Below are positions 9,983 through 21,825 of a stretch of DNA of 64,000 nt, piece after piece. This DNA comes from Gonapodya sp. JEL0774 (lineage: Eukaryota > Monoblepharomycota > Monoblepharidomycetes > Monoblepharidales > Gonapodyaceae). The DNA is taken from positions 1 through 64,000 of the forward strand of contig JADIIX010000008.1 of NCBI GenBank assembly GCA_027604505.1, read 5' to 3'. Made by a program: the position numbers and the translations under genes. The notes beneath the pieces are model-generated. The model was not told the DNA's origin, did no database searches, and was given only the letters and a program-made list of their open reading frames with translations. How positions within the stretch are numbered: position 1 is the first letter of the stretch; each line of letters starts with the position of its first letter.

Positions 9983-12900
9983 TCACCACACATCTTCTGC
10001 ATAGCGGCCTTTCGCCTTCAAGTCCTTAAACCAATTCTTAGATCCCTCCTCTCCCTGCCCACCGAATTGCTCTGCCAGTTGCTGCATTACAGCTTGCACA
10101 TCCTTTGCCATGTTTTTGGCCTCCCTAGACATCCGAATGGTGAAGAAGGAACGGAAGGATATTGGTAAACTTCAAATCCCTGAAGGTCCAGCATCAATCT
10201 ACAGAACCAGCTACGCACCCGCAAATGTACAAGTGGCCCTTCTTGTTCTCCAACAAATCCCACACCATAGCACCGTGTTCCAAGATTCGATGTTGAACGT
10301 ACACCTTCTGCTTGGTCTCACGCGAAAACGCCGTGATAACCTGAAGGTCAAATGATCGTGGTTCCCCGGGCGGGATACCCCCTTGAAGATTTTCACGCTC
10401 TCTCAGTTCAGAATTTCGCTTTAAGAGAAGCTCCCATTCTTCTTTGTAGAGGTAGTCCTGGTCGGATCGGCGGCAGCCATAAAATAGCACAGTTGGACCA
10501 ACTTGGAGACCTGTGGAAGGGGGTTTTGTCCTTCACACAATCATCGCCGCCATATATAGGTTCTTTAACTCACCTTTTTCTGCGTCGTAAACTCGATCTC
10601 GAACAAACCCCCTGAATGGCGCAACACCTGTGCCCGGCCCAACCATGACCACAGGAACTTTCGGGTCCTTCGGAAGCTTAAATGTACTTTTCCTGATATA
10701 CATGGGCAGGTGGAGTTTCGGAATGCCCATACGCTCGTGCTCCTTTTCCAGCACAGATAGCTGTGATGGGTCCCGCTGAACTTCCTGAATGCCTTCGTGA
10801 ACCCGTTGCACGAATCCTGTGGACAAACCCGTCCGAATACGGACCTTCTCCACTCCCAAAGGTTCATCACTGTTCGCTTTGGCCGGTACACCCTCTATTT
10901 GCTTTACGTATCTGCCCTGAATCGCGTACCGGACTACAACCACCGTCATTGCGACACGGTTGGGCTCGCGCTTGGAAGACGAAGAAATGGAATAAAAGCG
11001 GACTTGCGCCCGTGTGAAAATCTCCCCCAGGGCCACAGCAATTGGGAGATCGATGGATGGATAGTCGAGAAGCACATCTACCGGGGTCTTTTGTCCGCGC
11101 TGAATCCAGTCATGGTAGGCTTCTTGCTCGATAACAAGTTTCCACAGGTGTGCTTTCTCCGCATCGTCCTTCGCGAACTTCGCCATAATCTAGTATCCAT
11201 CAGCAAAGTCGAATATTCGTGAAGTTCTAGACAAACTTGCGTCGCTCTCCACCTACCTCAAGCTGCCACTGCTTACAGGGCTCCCTCAAGTCCACGTAAA
11301 ACGTCAGCGTGGCCCGTGCAGTCGACGGCACCGGGAACGGCGACTTTCCTCCTGCCTTTAGTGGCTTTAGCTCGTAAGCTCGGTCAAGATCCTCGTGTTT
11401 AATCTTCAGCGCCCTTATTGCACGAGCAACCTGACAGAAGACAACCATTGCGAATTAAAGTTCCCCGTTTCTTCGTGTGACCTTTGCCGCCCACGTTAAA
11501 CCAACCTCGTCGGGATCATTCTCGGCAAACAACCCCGCGTGATCTCCCGTCTCGTACACAATCCCGCTCTCTATAGGCACCTCAAGCTCCACATGCAAGC
11601 AGTTTCTCTCCACAGTGATGGTCCGTTCGGACTTTGCATCTTCACCCGAAGGGGTGGATCCGGGGGCGTCGTAGTTCCGCATGTACCGCTTCGTAAAATT
11701 GAGCTCAGAGAAGTCGATGGAGGCGGATGAGGGGAAGCTGGGGTCGTGTCAGGAGGATGCAGGTTGAGATGTGATAAATTGCAGTATTAGTCAGTATGGC
11801 ACCTCACCGGAAATCATCCAGACAATCAGTGAAAAGGTTCTTTGAAACAGCGACACCCGCGTAGTATGGGTGCTTTGCATCGAACATGAGCCCAGTGTCG
11901 CCACCTTGCTCGACAAAGGCCAACTTCCCAGTCGCTGTGTCCACCTTCCACTTTCTCGGCCCCTTTGATGTAATCTCTCCCTTGAAGAGCTCCACTGTTT
12001 CGTTACCCAATTGAATGAGTTGGAATATCGGCTCGTGAGCCTTGTCGAGAGATGGTGCAGACGAGACGGAGCCTTCCAAGTGGAAGAAGGAGATCATGTC
12101 GGTGAGGGCTTGGGGCTTCCACCGAAGGAAGTCTTCCTCGAGGCTAATAAGAGAGCGGTAGGATGTGTGGAATTTGACGATGAGATTCACTTCCGATCTT
12201 ACTTTTCACAGCCATCAATGACTGAAACAAAGGGTTTCGCCGCCGGTCCTCATGGCCATGCACACCAAACGCAGCCCAACCGACAGGGAACAATCATTTA
12301 CACATCGTTTTGATGTGGTGATTCAATCCCAATCGCAAACTCACCTTCCGTCATCGTCTCCTTCACCTCGCTTGGTGATCCTGTTAGCACCACCATGGAG
12401 CTCCAACTTCCTCTCCACACGTCGTCCAACCGCGTTGAAAAACTCGTACGTCTTGTTCCCAAGCGCGAACACGAAAAAATTGAGGTTCTTAAACCCTTGA
12501 TCCGGATCGGGCTCGTCCACCACCACTGCTCCGTCTTCACCGTCCAGCTCCGCGCCCATTCCTTTACCGATGAGCCAGTCATGGAACTCTACGGCATTGT
12601 CAGTAGGTTCGCCCTCGCCGTAGGTGGCCAAAAAGAAACCGACGAGGAGGTTCTTCCCCTCCGATTCACGGTCGGGCAAGTTCTTCAACTCCGTCATTTC
12701 GTATTCCTCGATGTCGCACACAACTGAGGGGACACCTAGGGCAGAAACCTCCTTGGAAACCCGATTAGCGAGGTCCTCGGCTGTACCGGTTTGGCTTCCA
12801 TAAAAGGCGATGAATGCGTTGTTGGAGGACTGGCATTTTGGTAAATCCCAGACAAATTATTGTGAATTGGGGAAATAATGCGAATGATATGGCAGCGGGA

Positions 12901-13548
12901 GGGAAAGGACGATTTGTTTGCGAGTGGGGAAAGGCGTCCGATGGGTTTGTGGATAATTGATCGGATGAATTCCACGCAATCCCGCAACCCATTGCAGTAG
13001 ACCGAATAGAAAATGGGAACAGAAAGAAGGGAACGAATTCAAACCATAAGCGTGTTAATCCCAAACTTCGAAGGGCCGCGACCACAGCTCGTTTGACGCA
13101 ACTGAATCAAAACGAGCTCATCCATGTTGAGTCACCGAATGCCACGCACCAGTTCCTCAAACTTGGCGAGAATCGAAGCTTTCTTTTTCTTCCTAAATTG
13201 GTATAGGCGAGTCCATGGTGAAGTAAACGGTAAAATTGTGGTGACAGATGTGATGCGTGCGATTGGATCGGCCGGCGGGACGGTTGGGCGGAGGAAACAT
13301 CAGCGACGAAATTTGACACCGCCGACTCCACAGACAACCCACGTTGACTTAGCTGTAGCAGATGGCGCGGCGGTTCCATTCGTCTTTGCCGTGGGTGCGG
13401 CGTTTGATGTTGAATACTTTGGAGGTGAAGTCGGTTGGGCACGACGAGAGGTGAAGTAGTAGACTGTGATCGCGAGCACCACGAGGAGGATGATGAGGTC
13501 TGATGTGCTGAGCCATGCACCGTCATCAGTGGGTGCGGTGTCCGTCAT
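9983..13548 (-). CDS. NADPH-cytochrome P450 reductase
   Basis: This ER-membrane diflavin enzyme passes electrons from NADPH via FAD and FMN to cytochromes P450. The start at 13548 gives a short acidic N-terminus followed by an anchor helix (DLIILLVVLAITVYYF). Flavodoxin motifs follow (GSQTGTAEDLANRV, ATYGEGEPTDNA, FALGNKTYEFFN), then the linking domain, the FAD motif RFYSISSS, the NADPH-binding GPGTGVAPFRGF, and a C-terminal segment ending YAEDVW. The terminal Trp that stacks on FAD is the usual last residue of this family. Coding is split over about nine exons with short introns. Domain order and length match the fungal enzyme. A homoserine kinase gene starts divergently about 540 bp away. 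The Dap1-like gene at 18.9-20.1 kb is a functional partner of the same P450 system. Confidence 0.93.
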
Positions 13549-14086
13549 TGGAATTAGCTGGATGTGTACAGGAAAACGTGTGGGAGACTGTTGCAAGTGC
13601 GCGGAACCGGCTATACAAAAGTCACATGGACACAAAATCGCTGGACAATCCATTCCTCCGACCGATATCCACAGCTCCATTAATCCCATGGTCGTATCAG
13701 TTCCTGTTCTTTGAAGAAAAGAGTGCAACTTATTATTACAAATTACAATGCAACCTTTAGCCGTAGTGTCGTGTATTACTTCCGGCAATTCGGTGGTTCT
13801 CCCATTCCCCTCCGAGTCACTAGCTATACTCCATTTCCTGTCTGCAATTATTTGTACATGCTCCCTGCCTCAAGAGAACGTGTATGACCTGGACAATCGC
13901 AAACACAAGCTAGGTAAACGCACAGCCGACATTGATTTTTTGGATACGTAGCTTGTTTGCCATGCACCTGTGGGAATTGGTATCACATATAAGTGTTGAA
14001 GGCACAGTCTGGGCTAGTTCACGTCCCCCTGTGTCACACCAGTTGCTGCAAATCAGCTCGGATTCTTCGCCAGTTCGTGAGTTTCT
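13549..14086. promoter_or_regulatory. Divergent intergenic region (P450 reductase / homoserine kinase)
   Basis: This 540-bp spacer lies between two start codons pointing away from each other and must hold both promoters. I see no clear TATA box or operator. The sequence around 13990 ('atcacatataagtg') is the best TATA-like candidate for the + strand gene. Confidence 0.4.
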
Positions 14087-15574
14087 TTGTGGAATCGATT
14101 GGAGCCCGTAGCATCATCTGCGACTGAACCTGCGAAAATAAACCTGGAATCTCGGTTTTGTTCGTCCTTTTGTGAATCAGTCTTCACCTCGGGATCAGGA
14201 CACCCCTTTCTTCGACGCATCCCACACCATCACATCTTTCCCATGCCAGATGCCACAGAAGCATCTGCACCGCACCTCTCTCGCCGAGTGCGCCGCATCA
14301 AAATTCGGGTGTCGTGTTCGACGTCCAACCTTGGCCCCGGCTTCGACGTACTGGGCATGTCACTTTCCCTCTTCCTTGATGTCCACGCTTCGCTCCAGCT
14401 CGACCCAAAACCCGACCCGCTAGATCCCATCACAATTTCTTACTCGGGTGACTCTCCGCATACCGTGCCCCTCGAGGTTGACCGGAATCTCGTCACAAAG
14501 GTTGCTCTTTACGTCGCCGTAGCAAACGGTGCAATGCTGCCGCCGGGCCTTCATATCCATATCGACAATCCTATCCCTTTAGGTCGCGGGCTCGGTTCGT
14601 CTGGTGCAGCCGTTGTCGCCGGAGCACTCCTTGCCAACTCGGCGTGCTCGCTGGGCCTCTCTCGGGAACGCCTCCTTGACTACTGCCTCGCAATCGAGGG
14701 TCACCCTGACAATGTGACGGCATCATTAATGGGTGGATTTTGCGCTGGTTACCTCAGGCACAATATCGAGGATGTCATTCCTGACAACTTAGAACAGCTC
14801 GTTGTCCAGGCGTGGAGGGGAAAGAAGCGCCAGCCGTCACTACCGTCATCAGGCGCTCCTGTGACGGCGGTTGCTGCTTCCTCCCTTGCAGAAATGGCGT
14901 CCATCACATCACCCCACGCAACACCAGCAGACAATATTTCCGCTGTGGGGACAGAAGAAAATGGTTCCGCACTTTCCTCATCCTCGGCAACCACTTTCTC
15001 TTCCCTCTCCCTCAACCCCCCGACTAACCTTGGATCTCACCTCTGCCTCCCTCTCAACCCCTCCATCCGTGCCGTCGCATGTGTCCCAGCCTTCGAAGTC
15101 TCCACAAAACTCGCCCGCAAAGTTCTCCCCTCATCCTACTCTCGCCCTGATGTTGTATTCAATCTCCAGCGACTAGCCGTCCTCACTCACGCCCTGGGTG
15201 CAACACCAACCAATCCGCGCTGCATTTCCGAGTGCATGAAAGACCGCGTCCACCAACACTACAGACAACATCTTGTTCCTGGTCTTCCTGAAATCCTCCG
15301 TCTCACTCCAGAAGACGTGCCTGGTCTCCTCGGCATTTGTCAGTCGGGTGCGGGCCCTACTGTACTCGCGTTCGCGGATAAAAACTTTGAAGCGGTGGGA
15401 GAAGCGGTGTGCTCGATTTGGCGGAGACAAAAGGCGCCCGAAAAGGGAGCACCAAATGGAATAGAATGCAAGTGGATGTGTCTGGAAATTGTGGAGAAGC
15501 CGGCAGAGTGCGAGGTATCGGACGAGGTCGAAGGGCTAGAGAGTGTCCAGGCTGCACAAGTAGAAGTCCGGTGA
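14087..15574 (+). CDS. THR1: Homoserine kinase (GHMP kinase family)
   Basis: It phosphorylates homoserine with ATP, the step before threonine synthase. One uninterrupted exon, unusual in this window. Motifs: VSCSTSNLGPGFDVLG near the start, the glycine-rich ATP loop PLGRGLGSSGAA, and EGHPDNVTASLMGGF, then the GHMP C-terminal pattern LLGICQSGAGPTVLAF. Two starts are possible. From 14087 the protein is 495 residues; from the ATG at 14243 it is 443, and the domain begins only about 20 residues later, so the second start looks more natural unless the extra N-terminus is a targeting peptide. Compared with the usual 300-360 residues there is an insert of roughly 70 residues rich in Ser, Ala and Thr (bases about 14820-15040), placed between the catalytic core and the C-terminal half. 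Convergent with the G6PD gene downstream. Confidence 0.93.
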   Translation: MWNRLEPVASSATEPAKINLESRFCSSFCESVFTSGSGHPFLRRIPHHHIFPMPDATEASAPHLSRRVRRIKIRVSCSTSNLGPGFDVLGMSLSLFLDVHASLQLDPKPDPLDPITISYSGDSPHTVPLEVDRNLVTKVALYVAVANGAMLPPGLHIHIDNPIPLGRGLGSSGAAVVAGALLANSACSLGLSRERLLDYCLAIEGHPDNVTASLMGGFCAGYLRHNIEDVIPDNLEQLVVQAWRGKKRQPSLPSSGAPVTAVAASSLAEMASITSPHATPADNISAVGTEENGSALSSSSATTFSSLSLNPPTNLGSHLCLPLNPSIRAVACVPAFEVSTKLARKVLPSSYSRPDVVFNLQRLAVLTHALGATPTNPRCISECMKDRVHQHYRQHLVPGLPEILRLTPEDVPGLLGICQSGAGPTVLAFADKNFEAVGEAVCSIWRRQKAPEKGAPNGIECKWMCLEIVEKPAECEVSDEVEGLESVQAAQVEVR

Positions 15575-16344
15575 GATACGACTGGTATGGTGAGGTACAT
15601 GTGATGAGTGGTTGTCGTTCCATCGCCACCACTAATGCGCTTCCACACTGGGGAGCACAACTTGGTGGGGGTGAGGAGGACGTGGGACAGCTGCCGCAGG
15701 ACCACTGGGAAGCTGCTTGAGGCCAGGTGATGGTAGCGTATGGTGTCTATGGGACTTGACTGATTAGAGTGTATGCTTCTTAAACGGCATTACATAAGGA
15801 GCCAACATAGGAGATACATTTACTCCAAACATGACTTCGAGTTTCTCGAGTCAGACCTGGCTTACCAATGAAGTTATGGCATTATGTTTGAGGATCTGTG
15901 CAGTAGTTCTCCAGGGGAGTGGAAATAATCTCTATCACCCTTCCCACTAAATTTCGTTCTTGATCAATGAAAACATCCTACTGAACAAGCCCCAATACAA
16001 TGTTCGTATTTGCTTTGACAGTGAGTGGCACTCACCACCAATATCTATGCGCTCCCCGAATGCGAAATCACTTCTCAATTCGGAGGGATGACAAACGATT
16101 CGCTGCAGATAATTTCAACAGTTTTTGACTATAAACTTGATATAGAGATGCGCAGGAACGGAGCGAAGCTCGAACAAAACTACACTAACCCTCCACCCAA
16201 ATACCACAGACGCTGGAAACAAGAAGAAATTGAGGCCCATACTGGTGGCATGTCACGTCACGGACATATAGATGCTACAAGGTCACAATCATTCCCCTGC
16301 GACCCCTCCATCTCCCAGTTCTCGGCCATTGCTCTATCACCACT
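15575..16344. other. Convergent 3' intergenic region
   Basis: This stretch lies between the 3' ends of the homoserine kinase (+) and G6PD (-) genes. Reading frames within it are short and have no recognisable protein similarity. No RNA gene was seen. Confidence 0.5.
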
Positions 16345-18466
16345 CTAAGACTTTTTCCAGTTATACGGCAAGTTTGATCTTGCAAACCCATGCATCTCCA
16401 CAAACTCGTTGAGTCCTGCGGGGCCACGACTGCCGTATTCGTAAGGGAATGGTTTAATCTTCTCCTTTTCTAGTTGATGGAGGGCAGGCGTGAAAATCTT
16501 CCACGCAACTTCGAGCTCGTCTGTGCGGACAAAGTTCTGGTGATCTGCGGTAGGTTTAGCATGCGTAATGCACGGTCAGAGGGCGTGGCAAACACAAATT
16601 CATTGAGGTCACTTGGTTTCTGAGCCTGAAACTCACCTCCCCTCAACACATCCAGGATAAGTGCCTCGTAGGCCTCGGGAATCCTCTGATTTTGGTACCT
16701 CTTTGTGTAGTTGAGTTCCATCTCAGAGATGACTGGGTCCGCATTCAAACCGGGCTCTTTGTTCATGAACTTCATGTATACGGCTTCATCTGGTTGTACC
16801 CGGATTACAAGCTCGTTGCGAGCGATTTCGGGAAAGAGGGTGTTGCCCGCCACATCGTTGAACTGGATTCGGATCTCGACCTTGGCTTCATTAAGGGCTT
16901 TCCCGCACTTGAGGATAAAGGGAACGCCTGGAACGTCGCGTGAAGACGAGCACGAGATTTAGGTACGCGCACTTGCTGAACACAGACACAACCGAACCGC
17001 GCACCCACCATCCCATCGCTCATTGTTCACCCAAAACACGGCAGCAGCGAATGTCGGACAGACTGAATCAGGAGGAACAGTTTTATCGTCTTTATACCTG
17101 TGGTAAAGAATCATAAGAATTCGAGTTAATGACTCTCATAATCGAAAGCTACCCAAAACGCTTACCCAGGTTTCGTCCCGTCCGCAGATTTCACATACTG
17201 TCCGATAAGGATATCATCGATAGTGAGAGGGTTGATGTACTTGAGGACCCGAACCTTCATATGTAAAGGACATCCGGCGATGCAAATCAATCTTTGTCGA
17301 GTCATGCACCCCCTTTTTGCCTGTCTGCCTGGATTCCTTTGCACCACCAACAAAGCAGACCCAAAGCCTTACCTTCTCATCTCGCACGTCCTCTGCATTC
17401 AAGCTAACAGGCTTCTCCATTGCCACCAATGTAAGAACCTGCAGCAAGTGGTTCTGCATAACATCACGAATAATCCCAAACTCATCGAAGTATCCTCCTC
17501 GACCCTCGGTTCCAAACGGCTCCTTGAAGGTAATCTGAACGTTGGATATGTATTGCCGGTTCCATATAGAGCCCAAGAAGATGTTAGCGAAGCGTAGGAC
17601 AATAAGGTTCTTGACCATCTCCTTCCCGAGGTAGTGGTCAATGCGGTAAATCTGGCCAGAAATGGCGGCTGAGCAACCACACAGTCGAGAAACAAAACTA
17701 CCAGATCACCAGATATATCAACGTACCTCCTCCTCTTTCCAGAAGGCAAGTAGAGCTTGCCCAAGTTCATTTGAACTCTGGAGGTCCTTTCCAAACGGTT
17801 TCTCCACGACCACTCGATTCCATCCCGCGCTGGAGTACAAATTCTCCCTTAAACCTTTGGCGACAGGAATGAAAACTGAGGGAGGCAATGCCATGTAGAA
17901 GAGGCGGTTCTTCTTCCCAGATGCCTTTTCAAGCTTAGCAACCTCCTCGGCAAGGTGTTTGTAAGACTGCGAGAAAAATTCTGCCATTTTTAGCAATATA
18001 TCACTTATCCGCAAGAGTAGTCAAATGGATAGTACCTCATCCTTGTCGTATTGCCCGTCCACGTAGTGAAGCATACCTCTGAAAGTGTCTACCAAGGCTT
18101 TGTCCGCATCCGAGCTCGTCTTTATTTTGGATGTGACACGCTCCCGGAAATGGTCCTGATCCATCTTCGAACGGGCGTAGCCTACGATCTGAACATTGTG
18201 GGGAAGGAAGTGATGCTTGAGCAAGCCAAACAGGGCGGGAAAGGTTTTTTTGTAGGCAAGGTCACCACTGGCGCCAAGAACTAAGCGATGAATTCAGATT
18301 GGTGGTTAGTGGACATCTTACTGCAAAAATCGCCGAGGTCTTGCACAGTTCGGGGGTCCGGAGGTTTACGTAACCCGCCGCCCACACCGTCAGCTCTCGA
18401 TGTAATGTCCATTCCATACCAACCCACCAAGGATCGTTGTGTTATCAGTGATTGAACTGTATTCAT
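16345..18466 (-). CDS. ZWF1: Glucose-6-phosphate 1-dehydrogenase
   Basis: First enzyme of the oxidative pentose phosphate pathway, oxidising glucose 6-phosphate and reducing NADP+. The NADP motif [18 protein letters not shown] is rebuilt at the start of the second exon. Then come [11 protein letters not shown], the substrate/catalytic motif RIDHYLGKE (bases near 17,640), [23 protein letters not shown] and a C-terminal [13 protein letters not shown] segment ending at the TAG at 16345-16347. Coding is split over about eight exons. The start is uncertain: an ATG at 18466 gives an N-terminal extension of about 50 residues before the Rossmann motif, and the in-frame ATG at 18412 is an alternative. 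The first intron (donor gtaagatg, acceptor gcttag) is in phase. Length and motif order match fungal cytosolic G6PD. Confidence 0.93.
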
Positions 18467-18910
18467 CAGCTGGCTCAGCTACCTTGGGGACCGGAGCACC
18501 GGAGATGTGGTAATACGAAGGCTAGAGGTGGGGAAGCCAAACAAAATCAAAAGATGCAGGCTAAACAAGAGCGATCCACTGGATCATCACCCTTCGTGGG
18601 ACGTAATAGTTCCATTTGGACGATGGCGAAGGCGGAGGGGAGTAGTTTGATTGTGCTGCTACGTTCCCAGTTGCAATGCCTTCTGGGATCTTCGCCAATG
18701 ACATGGTTTCCAGCCGTCTGGAGAAGTAATTGCTTTCGTGTGGTTGTATTCAGTCGCGATGTAATCGTGCAAAGTGCACTTGAAGGTGGTGAGCTTCCTG
18801 ACGCGGGTCAAAGAATTGGTGAACTGGAATGTTGATAAACCTGCCGACGAAATTCACCAACCCTATTACGAAATTTCACGTTTTATTTTGACAACAATTA
18901 TTCTAAATTA
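18467..18910. other. Intergenic between G6PD start and Dap1-like stop
   Basis: The 440 bp upstream of G6PD should carry its promoter. An AT-rich stretch lies at 18,880-18,915, next to the 3' end of the following gene. No other feature was recognised. Confidence 0.4.
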
Positions 18911-20103
18911 TTATGCGCGGGTAGGTCGACATGGCTTGGGAATTGGCCGGTCCGAAGGTATGGGTTCATGAATCACTGTTCCAATGTACGGGTACTTTCC
19001 CCCCTCTTTCCCCTCTTTCTCGTAGAAGTCACCCCACTCCTTCAAACCCGATACTTCGTCTTCTGTAAGGCCACGGAGGTCATGAGTTAAGTGGCCGTCT
19101 TCGGGGTTGAAACAACCCGTTACGAAAGCACGAGCTGCATCCCTGCCCGCGAACATGTTGTACCCCTGCCCCTTCTGTGGGTGCGAAAGGGACACAAATT
19201 AATAACTTGTAGGACAACTCCTAATCTTAAATCTCCCAGAAGTCTGTGCTGCAAAATTTACCTTTCCGTATGTGTCCCTGTTGGAGCTAACATCGTAGAC
19301 CTTGCCCCTAATGAGAGCCAATAAACTCTATCAGCAAGAACAGTAAGGAAGGGGGCATCAACTTTTTCAATTCACCTGAAAGCTAAATAAACTGGTTTCT
19401 CCGGATCGCTCCCATCAAACTCTGCAAGTTCAGCTTCTGTGAATGTCTTGGGAGGTGGAAGAGGCTTCCGTGGAGCGGGCGTCTTCTTCTTTTGTGTCCC
19501 CGAAGGTGTTGACTTGGTAGTCTGCGCAACAGCAGTTTCCGTCACGGCTGAGATGCCTGGTTCACCCCTCCCTCTCACGCACGAAGTCATTGAGGTACTT
19601 ACCACTGCCGTGGCGTATTTGGTGAACTTCCCGTTCTTCCCGACAAAGCCATTCCTCGAGGGACTCAATGGGGATTTGATCTCGAAGGTGATCTCCCCCA
19701 GAATAAACCAGTAAAGCAGGACAATCAGAATGCAAGTGAATAGTGACCAGTAGATTACACCAAGAATCGCTTTCCATGGTTGCGGTATCTATCGTACCCG
19801 TACAATGCGTGTCAATTGCAATGAAGTGCAATTCAAATGATGGCAGCACCAGCAACAGATTAAACCCACCTTCGCAATTGCATCAAGAACCTTTCTTCGA
19901 AACGCTCCTGCTCCTTTAGGCGGCAGGTTCAAGTGAACGGGGTAGTCGGGGTTGCTCTGAGGAAGCTTGTCCCCTACTTTGGGGAACTTTTTGGCTTTCT
20001 GGTCATCAGAATCGGATTCCGCATTCGATGGTTCTTTCGTCGGCTCAGACGAATTGGAATTGCTCAAACCCTTGGTTGGCCGCTTTCGGAGTTCAGACGA
20101 CAT
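18911..20103 (-). CDS. Membrane-associated progesterone-receptor (MAPR) / Dap1-like cytochrome b5-fold protein
   Basis: Proteins of this family bind haem in a b5-like fold and bind and activate cytochromes P450, notably in sterol synthesis. The start at 20103 gives a polar, acidic N-terminus. A transmembrane helix follows (AILGVIYWSLFTCILIVLLY, bases about 19,690-19,780), then a basic/Pro-rich linker and the domain: FTEAELAEFDGSDPEKPVYL, GKVYDVSSNRDTYG, GQGYNMFAGRDAARAF and a C-terminal WGDFYEKEG...YPYIGTV. The Tyr in KVYDV and those around TYGKGQGY are the haem-region tyrosines known from the family. Short introns split the domain, e.g. after YGK (donor near 19,262). It is about 210 bp from the next gene on the same strand. 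The yeast homologue (Dap1) lacks the anchor helix, whereas PGRMC-type proteins have one. Confidence 0.88.
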
Positions 20104-20313
20104 AAAAGGGAAGTGCTTTGGAATTGTGGGATCTCTCCCCACCAAGCCAACTGCTGATCACATCTTCAATACGGACGTGTATTCTAGGACCTGTCACAAT
20201 AAAGAGTTTTATGTATTATCTTCGAGTCATTGACATACAATATATTGGTCGCTTGTCTGATCAGATGATAGTCACGGACGCAGGCTTCTCCCAGTTCAGC
20301 CTGGTCATGAATC

Positions 20314-21825
20314 TCAAATGAGAACAATGAAATTCTGACCTTCGGGAATTTCAAACAAATTTTCCTCCTCCTCGATTTCGACTGATGTCTCTGCCGAAAC
20401 GTGTGCCCCGAGGGACGTTCCTTCCTCGTTCTCATCGCTTGTGCAGTCCGATTTGTCCTCGTTCACTGTTTCGGTTTTCTTTTTTGACCGAGACCTACAA
20501 TTTAGGGGCGCGTCGGTGCTTGCAGGAATCGCGAGACCATAGCGTGAGAAACTTACAGTTCCAGCGCTTCCAGATAATCTGCCACAGAGCTGTAGCCAGC
20601 TGCAAGAGCAGTATGCTTTAGAATGCCTTGAAATCAGTAAAAGTGGAAACATACGGCTATCGTCAGAATGATACGAGAAATGCAGAAGATGGTCCTCACC
20701 AGTAGGTGCCTTCCCCTTCTTTCGCCGGCAGAAACTGCAGTTACAAATACCTTGACACTTCGGGCAATGCCAGTCGCCAGTAGCTATGGCGTCCGCGATG
20801 GTCTGCGAGGGATAAACTGTGGGTAACCACAACATCGATCACAACCGAATTCTGTGATCAAATACCTGTCCATACCTCCCTTTGAGACACTGCTCGTCCA
20901 CTGAAAGCGATTGTTAGTATGGGGCACGACAGGGTCCGAACTACGCCCACTCACACATGAGCGTGCACATGGATGTCACAGTCGTCCCATCGGCGTAGGT
21001 GTGCACAATCTTGTTCGTGCACTTAATCTAGAGAGAAGCAAGCTCATAATAAATGATCAGCTCGAGAAAATTACATGCACGAACTTTCGGGTCCATGGTC
21101 TTTTCTGAGAGTGTTCAGGCACACATATGAAAACAACTTTGGCAATCAGCCACAAAAGTTTTGACATCCTAAGACTCACGTCTGCACTGGTGGCAAGATT
21201 CGCCTTAGCCGTAAAAGACAGTTCGATTTGGGTTCGGGTTATTCTTAAAGTTCTGAGAACAGGATTGAATTTTCATTCACCGTTCACGCTGTCGTAGACC
21301 CTTCCACCCACAACACGAACTCCTAGATCAGAGCGCCTCCCTCCACTCTACCAAGAGGAAATGCGAATTCAATTCAACCATGACGAACGAGCAGAACACC
21401 TGGAACAACCGCTTGTGCAGACCTTCCGGGACTTCTTGAATTTCCCACCACCTTCTCTGTCCACTTCAAGGTCATCAATGACTTTTGGGATATCCTCCCA
21501 TTTGTACGACTTCCCCTTCTGACGATCGGACTGTCTCCTGGACAGTTCTTCCAGTGGGGTCCTTGGAGTGCGAGGTGCTCGAGGGGTGGACGGTGCCTTG
21601 TGAGGAGTACTCGGCGGCGTAAGTGGCAGAATGGGCTTGGGAGAAGAAATGGGGGTGTTGGATTGGTGCCAGCGAGGGTTCATCAAAGAGTTGGTGAGGG
21701 AACGAGACTGGAGAGGTGATTCGGCATGATTCGACCTACGTCCAACTTAGGAATCGCTAATAATGCAAGGAGAGCTCGATTTTGTGCGAGGCGCTCATTT
21801 CTGAGTCGCAGGTACTCGTTTTCGG
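20314..21825 (-). CDS. CDCA7-type zinc-finger (zf-4CXXC_R1) nuclear protein
   Basis: Known of the family: CDCA7 recruits the HELLS/LSH remodeller to chromatin and co-occurs with DNA methylation. Seen in order after an acceptor at 21826: a helix EYLRLRNERLAQNRALLALL, matching the conserved 'YE..R..RI..N...L..L' start of CDCA7 proteins; a Ser/Pro/Thr-rich linker (TPPSTPHKAPSTPRAPRTPR); RQSDRQKGKSYKWEDIP; GESCHQCRRKT; EQCLKGRYGQ; and DWHCPKCQGICNCSFCRRKKG followed by PTG and ILKHTALAAGYSSVADYLEAL. It ends in an acidic tail. Coding is split over at least seven exons; the first junction would need a very short intron (about 32 nt), so the 5' structure is uncertain and an upstream first exon is missing. 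It is a good candidate for a DNA-methylation maintenance factor in this organism. Confidence 0.82.

Noticed and set aside
13107-13526. Separate gene(s) opposite the first exon of P450 reductase
   Set aside because: Frames on both strands overlap the confident anchor-helix exon and show only low-complexity composition.
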